From the NCBI GenBank assembly GCA_021848555.1, contig JAJZUN010000143.1:1-6901 (forward strand): a DNA stretch of 6,901 bases, given 5' to 3'. Source of the stretch: Pseudomonadota bacterium. Lineage in GTDB: Bacteria > Pseudomonadota > Gammaproteobacteria > Burkholderiales > SG8-39. A model generated the notes under the pieces. The model saw only the letters and a program-made list of their open reading frames with translations. It was not told where the DNA came from and searched no databases. How positions within the stretch are numbered: position 1 is the stretch's first letter; each line of letters opens with the position of its first letter. The translations under genes were made by a program, and so were the position numbers. Positions 1 to 6,286 of the stretch are shown piece by piece.

Positions 1-1365
1 GTGATCCTGGCGCATCACATCTGGGACACGCTGGTCTACCGCGATCCGAAGACCAACCAATACAAGCCTTCGCTGGCGACCGCCTGGCGCTGGATCAACG
101 ACACCACGCTCGAATTCGACCTGCGCAAAGGGGTGAAATTCCACAACGGCGACGCCTTCGACGCCGACGACGTGGTGACCACGCTCAATTTCGTGTCCAA
201 GCCGGAGAACAAGTCGACCACGCCGGCGAACGTCCTGTGGATCGCATCGGCCGAGAAAATCGATCAGTACAAGGTCCGCATCAAGATGAAGAAGCCCTTT
301 CCCGCGGCGCTCGAGTACCTCGCCGGGCCGGTGGTGATGTATCCGGGCAAGTACTACGCCAAGGTCGGGCCCAAAGGCATGAGCGAGAAACCGGTCGGTT
401 CCGGCCCCTACATGGTGACCGAGCACCAGCAGGGGCGGCTGGTGCGCCTGAAGCGCAATCCGAACTACTTCAAGGACAGCCCCAAGCCGCAGCCGACCAT
501 CGAGACGCTGGAACTGCGCCTGATCCCGGATATGAATACCCAGTACGCGGAACTGATGGCAGGGGGCCTCGACTGGATCTATAACGTCGCGCCCGACCAG
601 GCGAAACAGCTGAAGGCCGTGCCTACGCTCGCGGTGTCCTCGGGCGAGACCATGCGCATCGTGTTCTTCACCATGGCCTCGGGCGAGCAGACGCCGACCC
701 CGGTGCTGAAAGACATCCGCGTGCGCAAGGCCATCATTCATGCGATCGACCGGCAGGCGATGCTGAAGACCGTGGTCGGCGACTCGGCGCGGGTGATCCA
801 CACGATCTGCTTCCCGGCCCAGTTCGGCTGCACCGACGAGGGCGCGCCGCGCTACGCCTACGACCCGGCCAAGGCCAAGGCGCTGCTGGCCGAGGCCGGC
901 TATCCGAACGGCTTCGAGATCGACATGTACGCTTATCGCGAGCGGCCGCAGACCGAGGCGGTGATCGGCTATCTGCGCGCGGTCGGCATCAAGGCGAACC
1001 TGCGCTTCATGCAGTACGCGGCGATGCGCGACGCGATCCGCGAACACAAGGCCGGCTTCGCGCGCCAGACCTGGGGGTCGTTCTCGGTGAACGATGTCTC
1101 CGCCATGACGCCGGTGTACTTCAAGTTTACTTCCGACGACGTCACGCGCGATGCGGAAGTGCGCGACCTGCTCGACGCCGGCGACACCTCGGTCAAACCG
1201 GAGGTGCGCAAGGTTGCGTACAAGAATGCGCTGAAAAGAATAGCCGAGCAGGCCTACGCGGTGCCGATGTATTCGCTGCCGGTGAATTACGCCTACGCCA
1301 AGGATCTTCAGTTCCAGCCCTATCCGGACGAGATACCGCGCTTCTGGGAATATCGCTGGAAATGA
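1..1365 (+). CDS. Peptide ABC transporter substrate-binding protein, family 5 (DppA/OppA-like), 5'-truncated by window
   Basis: This is the periplasmic solute receptor of a peptide-type ABC importer. It captures the ligand and delivers it to the permease pair encoded just downstream. The frame is open from base 1 and the first visible residues already belong to the mature fold, so the true start, the signal peptide and probably several tens of residues lie outside the window. The GTG at base 1 should not be taken as the start. Family-5 hallmarks are visible in order: LRKGVKFHNGDAFDADDV at residues 41-58 of the fragment (the family signature region), PVGSGPY at 131-137, KRNPNYF at 151-157, DIRVRKAIIHAIDR at 238-251, and YDPAKAKALLAEAGYPNGF at 287-305. 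The only two cysteines, C270 and C277, are seven residues apart and could form a disulfide in the periplasm. The ligand is unknown: family 5 carries di- and oligopeptides, but also opines, nickel and glutathione. The family call is firm; the substrate is not assigned. Confidence 0.93.
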   Translation: MILAHHIWDTLVYRDPKTNQYKPSLATAWRWINDTTLEFDLRKGVKFHNGDAFDADDVVTTLNFVSKPENKSTTPANVLWIASAEKIDQYKVRIKMKKPFPAALEYLAGPVVMYPGKYYAKVGPKGMSEKPVGSGPYMVTEHQQGRLVRLKRNPNYFKDSPKPQPTIETLELRLIPDMNTQYAELMAGGLDWIYNVAPDQAKQLKAVPTLAVSSGETMRIVFFTMASGEQTPTPVLKDIRVRKAIIHAIDRQAMLKTVVGDSARVIHTICFPAQFGCTDEGAPRYAYDPAKAKALLAEAGYPNGFEIDMYAYRERPQTEAVIGYLRAVGIKANLRFMQYAAMRDAIREHKAGFARQTWGSFSVNDVSAMTPVYFKFTSDDVTRDAEVRDLLDAGDTSVKPEVRKVAYKNALKRIAEQAYAVPMYSLPVNYAYAKDLQFQPYPDEIPRFWEYRWK

Positions 1366-1394
1366 GCGCGGCGACAATCCCGGTGCGCGCCTAG
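1362..1394 (+). other. Possible 10-codon coupling ORF between binding protein and permease genes
   Basis: An ATG at 1362-1364 overlaps the binding-protein stop as ATGA. It reads MSAATIPVRA and ends at TAG 1392-1394, in the same frame as the permease that starts at 1401. It could be a short coupling peptide that hands ribosomes to the permease start 6 bases later. It could also be a lost N-terminal extension of the permease, cut off by the TAG, or simple chance. No separate ribosome binding site is evident beyond upstream translation. Nothing shows that the peptide itself has a function. Confidence 0.25.
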
Positions 1395-1398
1395 GCGC
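1387..1398. repeat. Perfect 12-base palindrome just before the dppB-type start
   Basis: The sequence GCGCCTAGGCGC equals its own reverse complement and ends 2 bases before the ATG at 1401. As RNA it could fold as a 4-bp GCGC stem with a CUAG loop. It contains the TAG that ends the short frame at 1362-1394 and the only weak Shine-Dalgarno-like bases for the permease (AGGCG, 1393-1397). It may therefore modulate initiation. Short GC-rich palindromes also arise by chance in DNA of this composition. Confidence 0.4.
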
Positions 1399-1400
1399 CG

Positions 1401-2318
1401 ATGCTGCAATATGCGCTCAAGCGGGCGGTGCTGGCGCTGCTGGTGGCGCTGACCGTGTCGCTGGTCTGTTTCATGCTGGTCAACCTCTCGACCGACGTGG
1501 CGACGGCCATGGCGGGCGAGGGCGCGACCGCCGAGGCGATCGATTCGATCCGCCACCAGTACGGCCTGGACCGGCCGCTAGGCGTGCAATACGTAGAGTG
1601 GCTGGGACGTGCGGCGACGGGCGACTTCGGCGATTCGCTCTACTTCCGCACGCCGGTGGCGGCGCTGGTCGCGGAGCGCATGCCGACCACCATGTTTCTT
1701 GGCGCAGCCGCGCTCTCGTTCGCTCTGCTGCTGTCCATCCCGCTGGGCGTGGTCGCCGCGTTGAAGCCCAACAGCTGGATCGACCGGCTGACGCTGACCA
1801 TCGCCGTGGTCGGCCAGGCGATGCCGACCTTCTGGTTCGCCCTGCTGCTGATGTTCTTCTTCGGTGTCACGCTGAAACTGCTGCCGATCTCCGGCGGCGA
1901 CACCTGGCAGCATTTCATCCTGCCTTCGATCGCGCTCGGCTATTATGCGACGCCAGCAATCATGCGCCTGACGCGCTCGGGCATGCTCGAAGTGCTCGAG
2001 TCCGATTACATCCGCACTGCGCGCGCCAAAGGCCTGCGCAACGCGAGCGTGCTGTTCAAGCACGCGCTCCGGAACGCCGTGGCGCCGGTGGTCGCGCTGG
2101 CAGCGGTGCAGCTCGGTTTCATGCTCGGCGGGTCGGTGGTGATCGAAACCATATTCGCCATGAACGGCCTGGGCTATCTTGCCTGGCAAGCCATCAGCCA
2201 CAACGATTTTCCGGTGGTGCAGGCGGTGGTGCTGCTGATCTCGCTGGTGTACATCGTGCTGACCCTGCTGGCGGACGTGGCCAACGCCTGGCTCGATCCG
2301 CGCATCCGCATCGCTTGA
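1401..2318 (+). CDS. Peptide ABC transporter permease, DppB/OppB-type
   Basis: This inner-membrane subunit forms half of the translocation pore with the DppC-type protein encoded next. At 305 residues it has the usual length for DppB/OppB. Hydrophobic segments lie near residues 9-30, 99-121, 135-164, 176-191, 233-255 and 275-297, giving the family's six-span pattern. The N-terminal MLQYALKRAV, QYGLDRPLGVQY (53-64) and GDFGDSL (74-80) are typical of this permease type. The cytoplasmic EAA loop that docks the ATPase is at about 206-222 (DYIRTARAKGLRNA at 202-215 by motif, within a residue or two by count), and the C-terminus ends in DPRIRIA. The start at ATG 1401 is well bounded because an in-frame TAG sits at 1392-1394. 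The Shine-Dalgarno is weak (AGGCG, only 3 bases from the ATG), so translation may depend on coupling to the binding-protein gene 35 bases upstream. The family call is firm; the transported substrate is unknown. Confidence 0.95.
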   Translation: MLQYALKRAVLALLVALTVSLVCFMLVNLSTDVATAMAGEGATAEAIDSIRHQYGLDRPLGVQYVEWLGRAATGDFGDSLYFRTPVAALVAERMPTTMFLGAAALSFALLLSIPLGVVAALKPNSWIDRLTLTIAVVGQAMPTFWFALLLMFFFGVTLKLLPISGGDTWQHFILPSIALGYYATPAIMRLTRSGMLEVLESDYIRTARAKGLRNASVLFKHALRNAVAPVVALAAVQLGFMLGGSVVIETIFAMNGLGYLAWQAISHNDFPVVQAVVLLISLVYIVLTLLADVANAWLDPRIRIA

Positions 2319-2322
2319 GGCT

Positions 2323-3234
2323 ATGAGCAGTCACGCAGCCGCCATTGAAGCCACGGTCGCGGAATCGTTCGCCGGCCCGTCGCCGGGCGAACTGCTGCGC
2401 CGGCGCGTACGCGGCCATGCCGGCTTCCTGATCGGGGCCGGCGTGCTGGCGCTGATCGTATTGATGGCATTGGCCGCGCCCTGGCTCGCGCCGCAGGACC
2501 CGTTTGCGCAGGATCTCTCGCGACGCTTGATCCCGCCGGTCTGGCACGAAACCGGAAACTGGACCTATCCGCTGGGCACCGACATGCTGGGGCGCGACTA
2601 CCTGTCGCGGGTGATCTACGGCTCGCGCATCTCGCTGCTGATCGGGTTTTCGGTGATGATCATATCCGGGGTGATAGGCGCCGTGCTCGGCATCGTTGCC
2701 GGCTATTTCGGCGGGCGCACCGACCTCGTCGTGACCTATCTGATCACCGTGCGCCTGTCGCTGCCGGTGATTCTGGTCGCGCTCACCATGGTGGCGCTGG
2801 TCGGCAGTTCGCTGATGCTGGTGATCCTGGTACTGGGCCTGCTGAAGTGGGAGCGCTACGCGGTGGTGCTGAGGAGCGCCACGCAGCAGGTGCGCAATCT
2901 CGATTACGTCACCGCGGCGCGCGCCATCGGCTGCCCGACCTGGCGCATTATCGCGGGCGAGGTGCTGCCCAACGTTTCGAGCCAGTTGATCGTGGTCGCC
3001 ACGCTGGAGATGGGCAGCGCGATCCTGCTCGAAGCCGCGCTGTCCTTCCTCGGCCTGGGCGTGCAGCCGCCTTTGCCCTCCTGGGGCCTGATGATCTCGG
3101 AGGCGAAAGGCTATATGTTCTTCAGCCCGTGGCTGATCACCATCCCGGGCCTGGCTTTGTTTTCGCTGGTGCTCGCGATCAATCTGCTCGGCGACGGCGT
3201 GCGCGACGTGACCGCGCCCGAGGGCCGCAGTTGA
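2323..3234 (+). CDS. Peptide ABC transporter permease, DppC/OppC-type
   Basis: This is the second inner-membrane pore subunit and partners the DppB-type protein encoded 4 bases upstream. At 303 residues it is full length for DppC/OppC. A cytoplasmic N-terminal stretch of about 33 residues precedes the first membrane span (34-56), as is usual for this subfamily. The periplasmic segment carries the conserved [15 protein letters not shown] at about 82-96. Further spans lie near 105-136, 145-180, 225-250 and 272-295. The EAA loop is [17 protein letters not shown] at about 204-220, followed by EVLPN, and [19 protein letters not shown] at about 246-264 is a strong family signature. The start at ATG 2323 has GAGG at 2317-2320 overlapping the previous stop, only 2 bases from the ATG, so coupling to the upstream gene is likely. 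ATPase partners are not in the window. The family call is firm. Confidence 0.95.
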   Translation: MSSHAAAIEATVAESFAGPSPGELLRRRVRGHAGFLIGAGVLALIVLMALAAPWLAPQDPFAQDLSRRLIPPVWHETGNWTYPLGTDMLGRDYLSRVIYGSRISLLIGFSVMIISGVIGAVLGIVAGYFGGRTDLVVTYLITVRLSLPVILVALTMVALVGSSLMLVILVLGLLKWERYAVVLRSATQQVRNLDYVTAARAIGCPTWRIIAGEVLPNVSSQLIVVATLEMGSAILLEAALSFLGLGVQPPLPSWGLMISEAKGYMFFSPWLITIPGLALFSLVLAINLLGDGVRDVTAPEGRS

Positions 3235-3247
3235 GCGCTTTACTCGC

Positions 3248-3252
3248 AGGAG
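3248..3252 (+). promoter_or_regulatory. Ribosome binding site of the M20 peptidase gene
   Basis: AGGAG ends 7 bases before the ATG at 3260. It is the best-placed Shine-Dalgarno on the + strand of the window and fixes that start. Its strength contrasts with the weak or very close sites of the two permease genes. Confidence 0.8.
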
Positions 3253-3259
3253 CCTACCC

Positions 3260-4651
3260 ATGAGCAGAATCCAAGCGATACTCGCGGCCGAACGCTATTT
3301 CGACGAGGGCGGCTTCGTCGCCGATCTGGCGCGGCGCGTGGCGATCAAAAGCGAGAGCCAGAACCCGGCGCGGCACGCCGAACTTTCGGCCTATATCGAG
3401 GCGGAGATGCGGCCCTGGCTGGAGCGTCTGGGTTTTCGCTGCGCATCGCTCCCCAACCCGGCGGAGAAGGGCGGGCCGTTCCTGTTTGCCGAGCGCATCG
3501 AGGACGCGGCGCTGACCACGGTGCTGAGCTACGGTCACGGCGACGTGATCCGCGGCCAGGAGGGCGAGTGGCGCGCCGGGCTCGATCCCTGGGTGCTCAC
3601 GCGCGAGGGCGACCGGCTCTACGGCCGCGGCAGCGCCGACAACAAGGGCCAGCATACGATCAACCTGGGCGCGCTGGTGGCGGTGCTGCAGACGCGCGGG
3701 CGCCTCGGCTTCAACGTCAAGCTGCTGATCGAGACCGGCGAGGAAACCGGATCGCCCGGCCTGAGGCAACTGTGCGGGCAGAACAAGGAACGCTTTGCCG
3801 CCGACGTGCTCATCGCTTCGGACGGACCGCGGCTAGCGCCCAAGCGCCCGACGATTTACCTCGGCACGCGCGGCGCGCTGAATTTCGATCTCAGCGTAGA
3901 CCTGCGCGCGGGCGGGCATCATTCCGGCAACTGGGGCGGGCTGATCGCGAATCCGGGCATTGTGCTCGCGCACGCGCTCGCATCCATCACCGACGTCCGG
4001 GGCGCGATCCGCGTGCCCGAGTGGCGGCCGGACACGCTCACGCCGGCGGTGCGCGCGGCGCTGGCCGACCTGGTGATCGACGGCGGCGCGGACGGTCCGG
4101 ACGTCGATGCGGACTGGGGCGAGCCGGGGCTCACGCCGGCGGAGCGGGTGTTCGGCTGGTGCAGCTTCGAGGTGCTGGCCTTCGTCACCGGCAATCCGGA
4201 GAAGCCGGTCAACGCGATCCCGCCGCGCGCGAGCGCGCATTGCCAGTTGCGCTATGTGGTCGGCGTGGACCCGGCCGACATCCTGCCGGCGCTCAGGCGC
4301 CATCTCGATCGCCACGGTTTCTCCATGGTGAAAGTCGCGCCGGCGCGCGACGGGTTTTTCGCGGCGACGCGCCTGGCGCCGGACCACCCCTGGGTTACCT
4401 GGACCGCCGCTTCCATCGAGCGCACCGCGGGCATCAAGCCGGCGATCCTGCCCAACCTCGGCGGATCCTTGCCGAACGACGTGTTCGCCGATGTCCTCGG
4501 CCTGCCCACGGTATGGATACCGCATTCCTACGCCGCCTGCTCGCAGCATGCGCCGAACGAACACCTGCTCGCGCCGGTGGCGCGCGAGGCCCTGAGGATC
4601 ATGGCCGGCCTGTTCTGGGACCTGGGCGAAGCCGGGAGCGCGCCGCGTTGA
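3260..4651 (+). CDS. M20 family metallopeptidase (dipeptidase-like)
   Basis: This is a zinc-dependent hydrolase of the M20 (ArgE/DapE/ACY1/CPG2) family with no signal peptide, so it should act in the cytoplasm on imported compounds. The 463-residue length fits M20 dipeptidase-like proteins. Visible active-site elements are: GHGDV with metal ligand H93 and D95; GRGSADNKG with bridging D127; TGEETGS with catalytic base E161 and metal ligand E162; ASDG with metal ligand D188; and QHAPNEH with metal ligand H430. H221 in [15 protein letters not shown] matches the histidine that M20 dimers contribute across the interface, and the HSG..GG...NP spacing resembles carnosinase/PepV-type dipeptidases. 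Asp rather than Glu at the D188 position is more common in peptidases than in acylases or carboxypeptidases of this family, which favours a dipeptidase role. It lies 25 bases after the permease gene, so it probably hydrolyses the imported substrate. An amidohydrolase or deacylase function remains possible. The fold call is firm; the substrate is inferred only. Confidence 0.92.
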   Translation: MSRIQAILAAERYFDEGGFVADLARRVAIKSESQNPARHAELSAYIEAEMRPWLERLGFRCASLPNPAEKGGPFLFAERIEDAALTTVLSYGHGDVIRGQEGEWRAGLDPWVLTREGDRLYGRGSADNKGQHTINLGALVAVLQTRGRLGFNVKLLIETGEETGSPGLRQLCGQNKERFAADVLIASDGPRLAPKRPTIYLGTRGALNFDLSVDLRAGGHHSGNWGGLIANPGIVLAHALASITDVRGAIRVPEWRPDTLTPAVRAALADLVIDGGADGPDVDADWGEPGLTPAERVFGWCSFEVLAFVTGNPEKPVNAIPPRASAHCQLRYVVGVDPADILPALRRHLDRHGFSMVKVAPARDGFFAATRLAPDHPWVTWTAASIERTAGIKPAILPNLGGSLPNDVFADVLGLPTVWIPHSYAACSQHAPNEHLLAPVAREALRIMAGLFWDLGEAGSAPR

Positions 4652-4659
4652 GTCATGCT

Positions 4660-4664
4660 AGGAG
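4660..4664 (+). promoter_or_regulatory. Ribosome binding site deciding the oxidoreductase start
   Basis: AGGAG lies 8 bases downstream of the M20 stop codon. Two consecutive ATG codons follow, at 4669 and 4672, with spacings of 4 and 7 bases. The 7-base spacing matches the one used by the M20 gene and slightly favours the second ATG. Confidence 0.7.
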
Positions 4665-4668
4665 TTGA

Positions 4669-5526
4669 ATGATGGACGAGACGACGGCGCGCAAGACCAT
4701 CGCCGTGCTGCATCCCGGGGAGATGGGCGCCGCCATCGGGGCCGGCCTCGTTGGGCGCGGGCATCGCGTCCTGTGGGCCTCCGCCGACCGCGGCGACGCC
4801 AGCCGCCGGCGCGCCCAGACCTGCGGCCTCGAGGACGCCGGAACGCTGGCGCGCGCGGTGCGTGCAGCCGATGTCGTGTTCTCGGTCTGTCCGCCGCACG
4901 CGGCGCTGGAACTTGCGCGCGCGGTCGCCGCCTGCGGTTTCGGCGGCGTGTATATCGACGCCAACGCGATTGCCGCGGAAACGACGCGCGCGGTGGGGCG
5001 CCTGGTCGAGGCCGCCGGGGCGAGCTATGTCGATGCCGGCATCATCGGCCCGCCGCCGATCGCGGGCGCCAGCGTCCGCCTCTATCTCTGCGGCGGCCGC
5101 GCCGCTGAGATCGCGCCGCTGTTCGAAGGCCACATCATGCGGGCGATCGTGCTGGACGGCCCGGTGGGCGCCGCCTCGGCGCTCAAGGTTTGCTACGCCG
5201 CCTGGAACAAGGGCGCGACCGCGCTGCTCGCCGGCATCCGCGCGCTGGCCGAGGAGGAGGGCGTGGACGCGGCCTTGCTCGCGGAGTGGACCATCTCTCA
5301 GCCCGACATACCCAAGCGCTCGGAAGTGGTCACCGTCGCCGCGCGCAAGGCCTGGCGCTGGATCGCCGAGATGGAGGAAATCGCGGCGAGTTTCGACGCG
5401 GCCGGGCTGCCCGCGGGGTTTCATCTCGCTTCGGCCGAGATCTACCGCAGGCTGGAAGGCTTCAAGGATGCGCCCAGACCGCCTGCGCTCGCCGAGGTGA
5501 AAGCGGCGCTGCGGCGCGGAAAATAG
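4669..5526 (+). CDS. NAD(P)-dependent oxidoreductase with DUF1932 C-terminal domain
   Basis: This is a two-domain dehydrogenase related to 6-phosphogluconate and beta-hydroxyacid dehydrogenases. The N-terminal Rossmann domain begins with IAVLHPGEMGAAIG at residues 11-24. HPGEMG replaces the usual GxGxMG and is, from memory, a common form in DUF1932 proteins. The second strand ends in ASADRGDASRRR (37-48), an arginine-rich stretch compatible with NADPH binding, though this is tentative. FSVCPPHAAL (71-80) and VYIDANAIA (94-102) follow, then VDAGIIGPPP (121-130). The helical C-terminal domain has GPVGAASALKVCYAAWNKG at about 164-182. K173 and N180 in it fit the catalytic Lys and the conserved Asn of the superfamily. 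No signal peptide is seen, so it should be cytoplasmic. Length is 285 residues, or 284 if the second ATG (4672) is used, as the Shine-Dalgarno spacing suggests. It lies 17 bases after the peptidase gene and is last in the operon. The substrate is unknown; oxidation of a hydroxy-acid product of the M20 enzyme is a guess. Confidence 0.9.
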   Translation: MMDETTARKTIAVLHPGEMGAAIGAGLVGRGHRVLWASADRGDASRRRAQTCGLEDAGTLARAVRAADVVFSVCPPHAALELARAVAACGFGGVYIDANAIAAETTRAVGRLVEAAGASYVDAGIIGPPPIAGASVRLYLCGGRAAEIAPLFEGHIMRAIVLDGPVGAASALKVCYAAWNKGATALLAGIRALAEEEGVDAALLAEWTISQPDIPKRSEVVTVAARKAWRWIAEMEEIAASFDAAGLPAGFHLASAEIYRRLEGFKDAPRPPALAEVKAALRRGK

Positions 5527-5548
5527 TTGCCGCTGTCAGCGGGTCAAC
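5520..5548 (-). terminator. Candidate intrinsic terminator of the lysE-type gene at the convergent junction
   Basis: Bases 5526-5533 (GTTGCCGC) pair with 5539-5542 (GCGG) and 5545-5548 (CAAC), leaving a 2-base bulge at 5543-5544 and a 5-base loop. On the - strand the hairpin is followed directly by TATTTT (complement of 5520-5525), which gives it the layout of a rho-independent terminator for the exporter gene. The exporter stop codon (5536-5538) lies in the loop, and the last base of the oxidoreductase stop pairs in the stem. On the + strand no T-run follows, so termination in that direction is less likely to be intrinsic. The bulge and short T-run lower confidence. Confidence 0.45.
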
Positions 5549-6150
5549 GCGAGCCGGATGCCGAAGCCGATCAGGAACAGGCCGGCCAGCTTTTCCAGAG
5601 TGCGTGAGGCGAGCGGATTGGCGCGCACGCGCTCGGCCAGGAAGTGGGCCAGCAGCACCGCGCAAACTCCGTAGGCCAAGGTCAGCACTGCGATGGTCGC
5701 GGCCATGAACGCGAAAGTCGCCAGGCCCTGATGCCGTGCGGGATCGACGAACAGCGGGAAGAACGCCATGTAAAACACGATCGCCTTCGGATTGAGCAGG
5801 GTGATCAACAGCGCCTGGCGCAGGTAATGGTGCGGCTTGATGTGCAGCACCGGCGCGGCGCCCGGCCGGGCGAACAGCAACTTGCCGCCCAGCCAGGCAA
5901 GGTAGGCGGCGCCCAGCCACTGCACCGCGTGAAACGCCGTGGGGTAGGTGCCGAGCAGGGCGGCGACGCCGGCCACGGCCAGCCACATCAGGACCTGGTC
6001 CCCGAGGATCACGCCCAGGGTGGCCGCCAGGCCGCCCCGGATGCCGCCTTTGCCGGTCGAGGTGATCAAGGCGAGATTGCCCGGGCCGGGGATCAGCAGG
6101 AAGACCAGGACGGCGACGATGAGCGCGCCGTAGTCGGTGACACCGAGCAT
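5536..6150 (-). CDS. LysE/RhtB family amino-acid exporter
   Basis: This inner-membrane exporter belongs to the LysE/RhtB/ThreE-type translocators, which expel amino acids or small derivatives by proton exchange. At 204 residues it is the normal length. Hydrophobic segments lie near residues 5-26, 41-65, 73-94, 111-135, 144-170 and 186-202. Family signatures are PGPGNLALI at 21-29 in the first span, LGAAYLAWLGGKLL at about 79-92, and LLNPKAIVFYMAFFPLFV at about 118-135. The start is ATG at 6148-6150, preceded on the - strand by AAGGA with an 8-base gap. A second ATG a few bases upstream is in another frame. The gene converges on the oxidoreductase gene with 9 bases between the stops, and lies 136 bases downstream of the gamma-glutamyltransferase gene on the same strand, so the two could share a transcript. 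The exported substrate cannot be assigned from sequence; family members handle Lys, Arg, Thr, homoserine, Leu or Cys. Confidence 0.93.
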   Translation of the reverse strand: MLGVTDYGALIVAVLVFLLIPGPGNLALITSTGKGGIRGGLAATLGVILGDQVLMWLAVAGVAALLGTYPTAFHAVQWLGAAYLAWLGGKLLFARPGAAPVLHIKPHHYLRQALLITLLNPKAIVFYMAFFPLFVDPARHQGLATFAFMAATIAVLTLAYGVCAVLLAHFLAERVRANPLASRTLEKLAGLFLIGFGIRLALTR

Positions 6151-6158
6151 GAAACATT

Positions 6159-6163
6159 TCCTT
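6159..6163 (-). promoter_or_regulatory. Ribosome binding site of the LysE-type exporter gene
   Basis: TCCTT on the + strand reads AAGGA on the - strand and ends 8 bases before the ATG at 6150. It supports that ATG over the out-of-frame ATG at 6155-6157, which would leave only 1 base of spacing. Confidence 0.7.
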
Positions 6164-6196
6164 GAGGGTGAGGGCGCGAGTTTACAACTTTATCCT

Positions 6197-6210
6197 GCAG
6201 CCGGCGCTGC
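6197..6210. repeat. Small inverted repeat in the ggt-lysE intergenic region
   Basis: GCAGC (6197-6201) and GCTGC (6206-6210) are exact complements around a CGGC loop, a 5-bp stem. On the - strand it sits in the exporter leader, next to the AT-richer stretch at 6181-6196. No T-run follows on either strand. Function is unknown and chance is a fair explanation. Confidence 0.25.
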
Positions 6211-6231
6211 GTAATCGACGCCCTCAGGCCC

Positions 6232-6261
6232 GCGCGCCGACGGAGTCCCAGTTCGGCGCGC
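6232..6261 (-). terminator. GC-rich hairpin downstream of the gamma-glutamyltransferase gene (weak terminator or 3' stabiliser)
   Basis: Bases 6232-6240 (GCGCGCCGA) and 6253-6261 (TCGGCGCGC) form a perfect 9-bp stem with a 12-base loop, beginning about 25 bases after the ggt stop on the - strand. No T-run follows, so it does not meet the standard for an intrinsic terminator. It could instead stabilise the 3' end of the ggt message, separate ggt from the exporter gene, or contribute to Rho-linked termination. The rest of the 136-base gap (6151-6286) holds the exporter ribosome binding site and no convincing promoter. Confidence 0.35.
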
Positions 6262-6286
6262 AGCACGACTCCTGCCCGCGTGCGCC

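Noticed and set aside
1..3. GTG at base 1 as a real start codon of the binding protein
   Set aside because: The frame is open at the edge and the residues that follow belong to the interior of the mature family-5 fold. A signal peptide and N-terminal lobe are missing.
1598..2326. + strand frame of 242 codons inside the DppB-type gene
   Set aside because: The composition is Arg/Ala/Gly/His-rich without domain signals. The DppB frame over the same bases has the EAA loop and membrane spans.
2194..3261. Long - strand frame of 355 codons opposite the DppC-type permease gene
   Set aside because: Its product is rich in Arg, His, Gln and Ala with no recognisable family or hydrophobic pattern, while the + strand frame carries clear DppC motifs throughout. 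Long antisense frames are expected in GC-rich coding DNA.
3568..4668. + strand frame of 366 codons overlapping the M20 gene
   Set aside because: It is an Arg/Ala/Gly-rich shadow in another phase of the M20 gene, which has all its metal-binding motifs in the correct frame.
4528..5424. - strand frame of 298 codons opposite the oxidoreductase gene
   Set aside because: No family resemblance, low-complexity Arg/Gly/Ala composition, and it spans two real + strand genes and their junction.
5462..6157. - strand frame of 231 codons starting just upstream of the exporter ATG
   Set aside because: It is out of frame with the LysE-type motifs, rich in Arg and Pro, and its ATG is 1 base from the Shine-Dalgarno.
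6164..6225. Promoter for the exporter gene on the - strand
   Set aside because: The AT-richer stretch contains GATAAAGT-like bases, but no convincing -35 partner at suitable spacing. Too weak to list.
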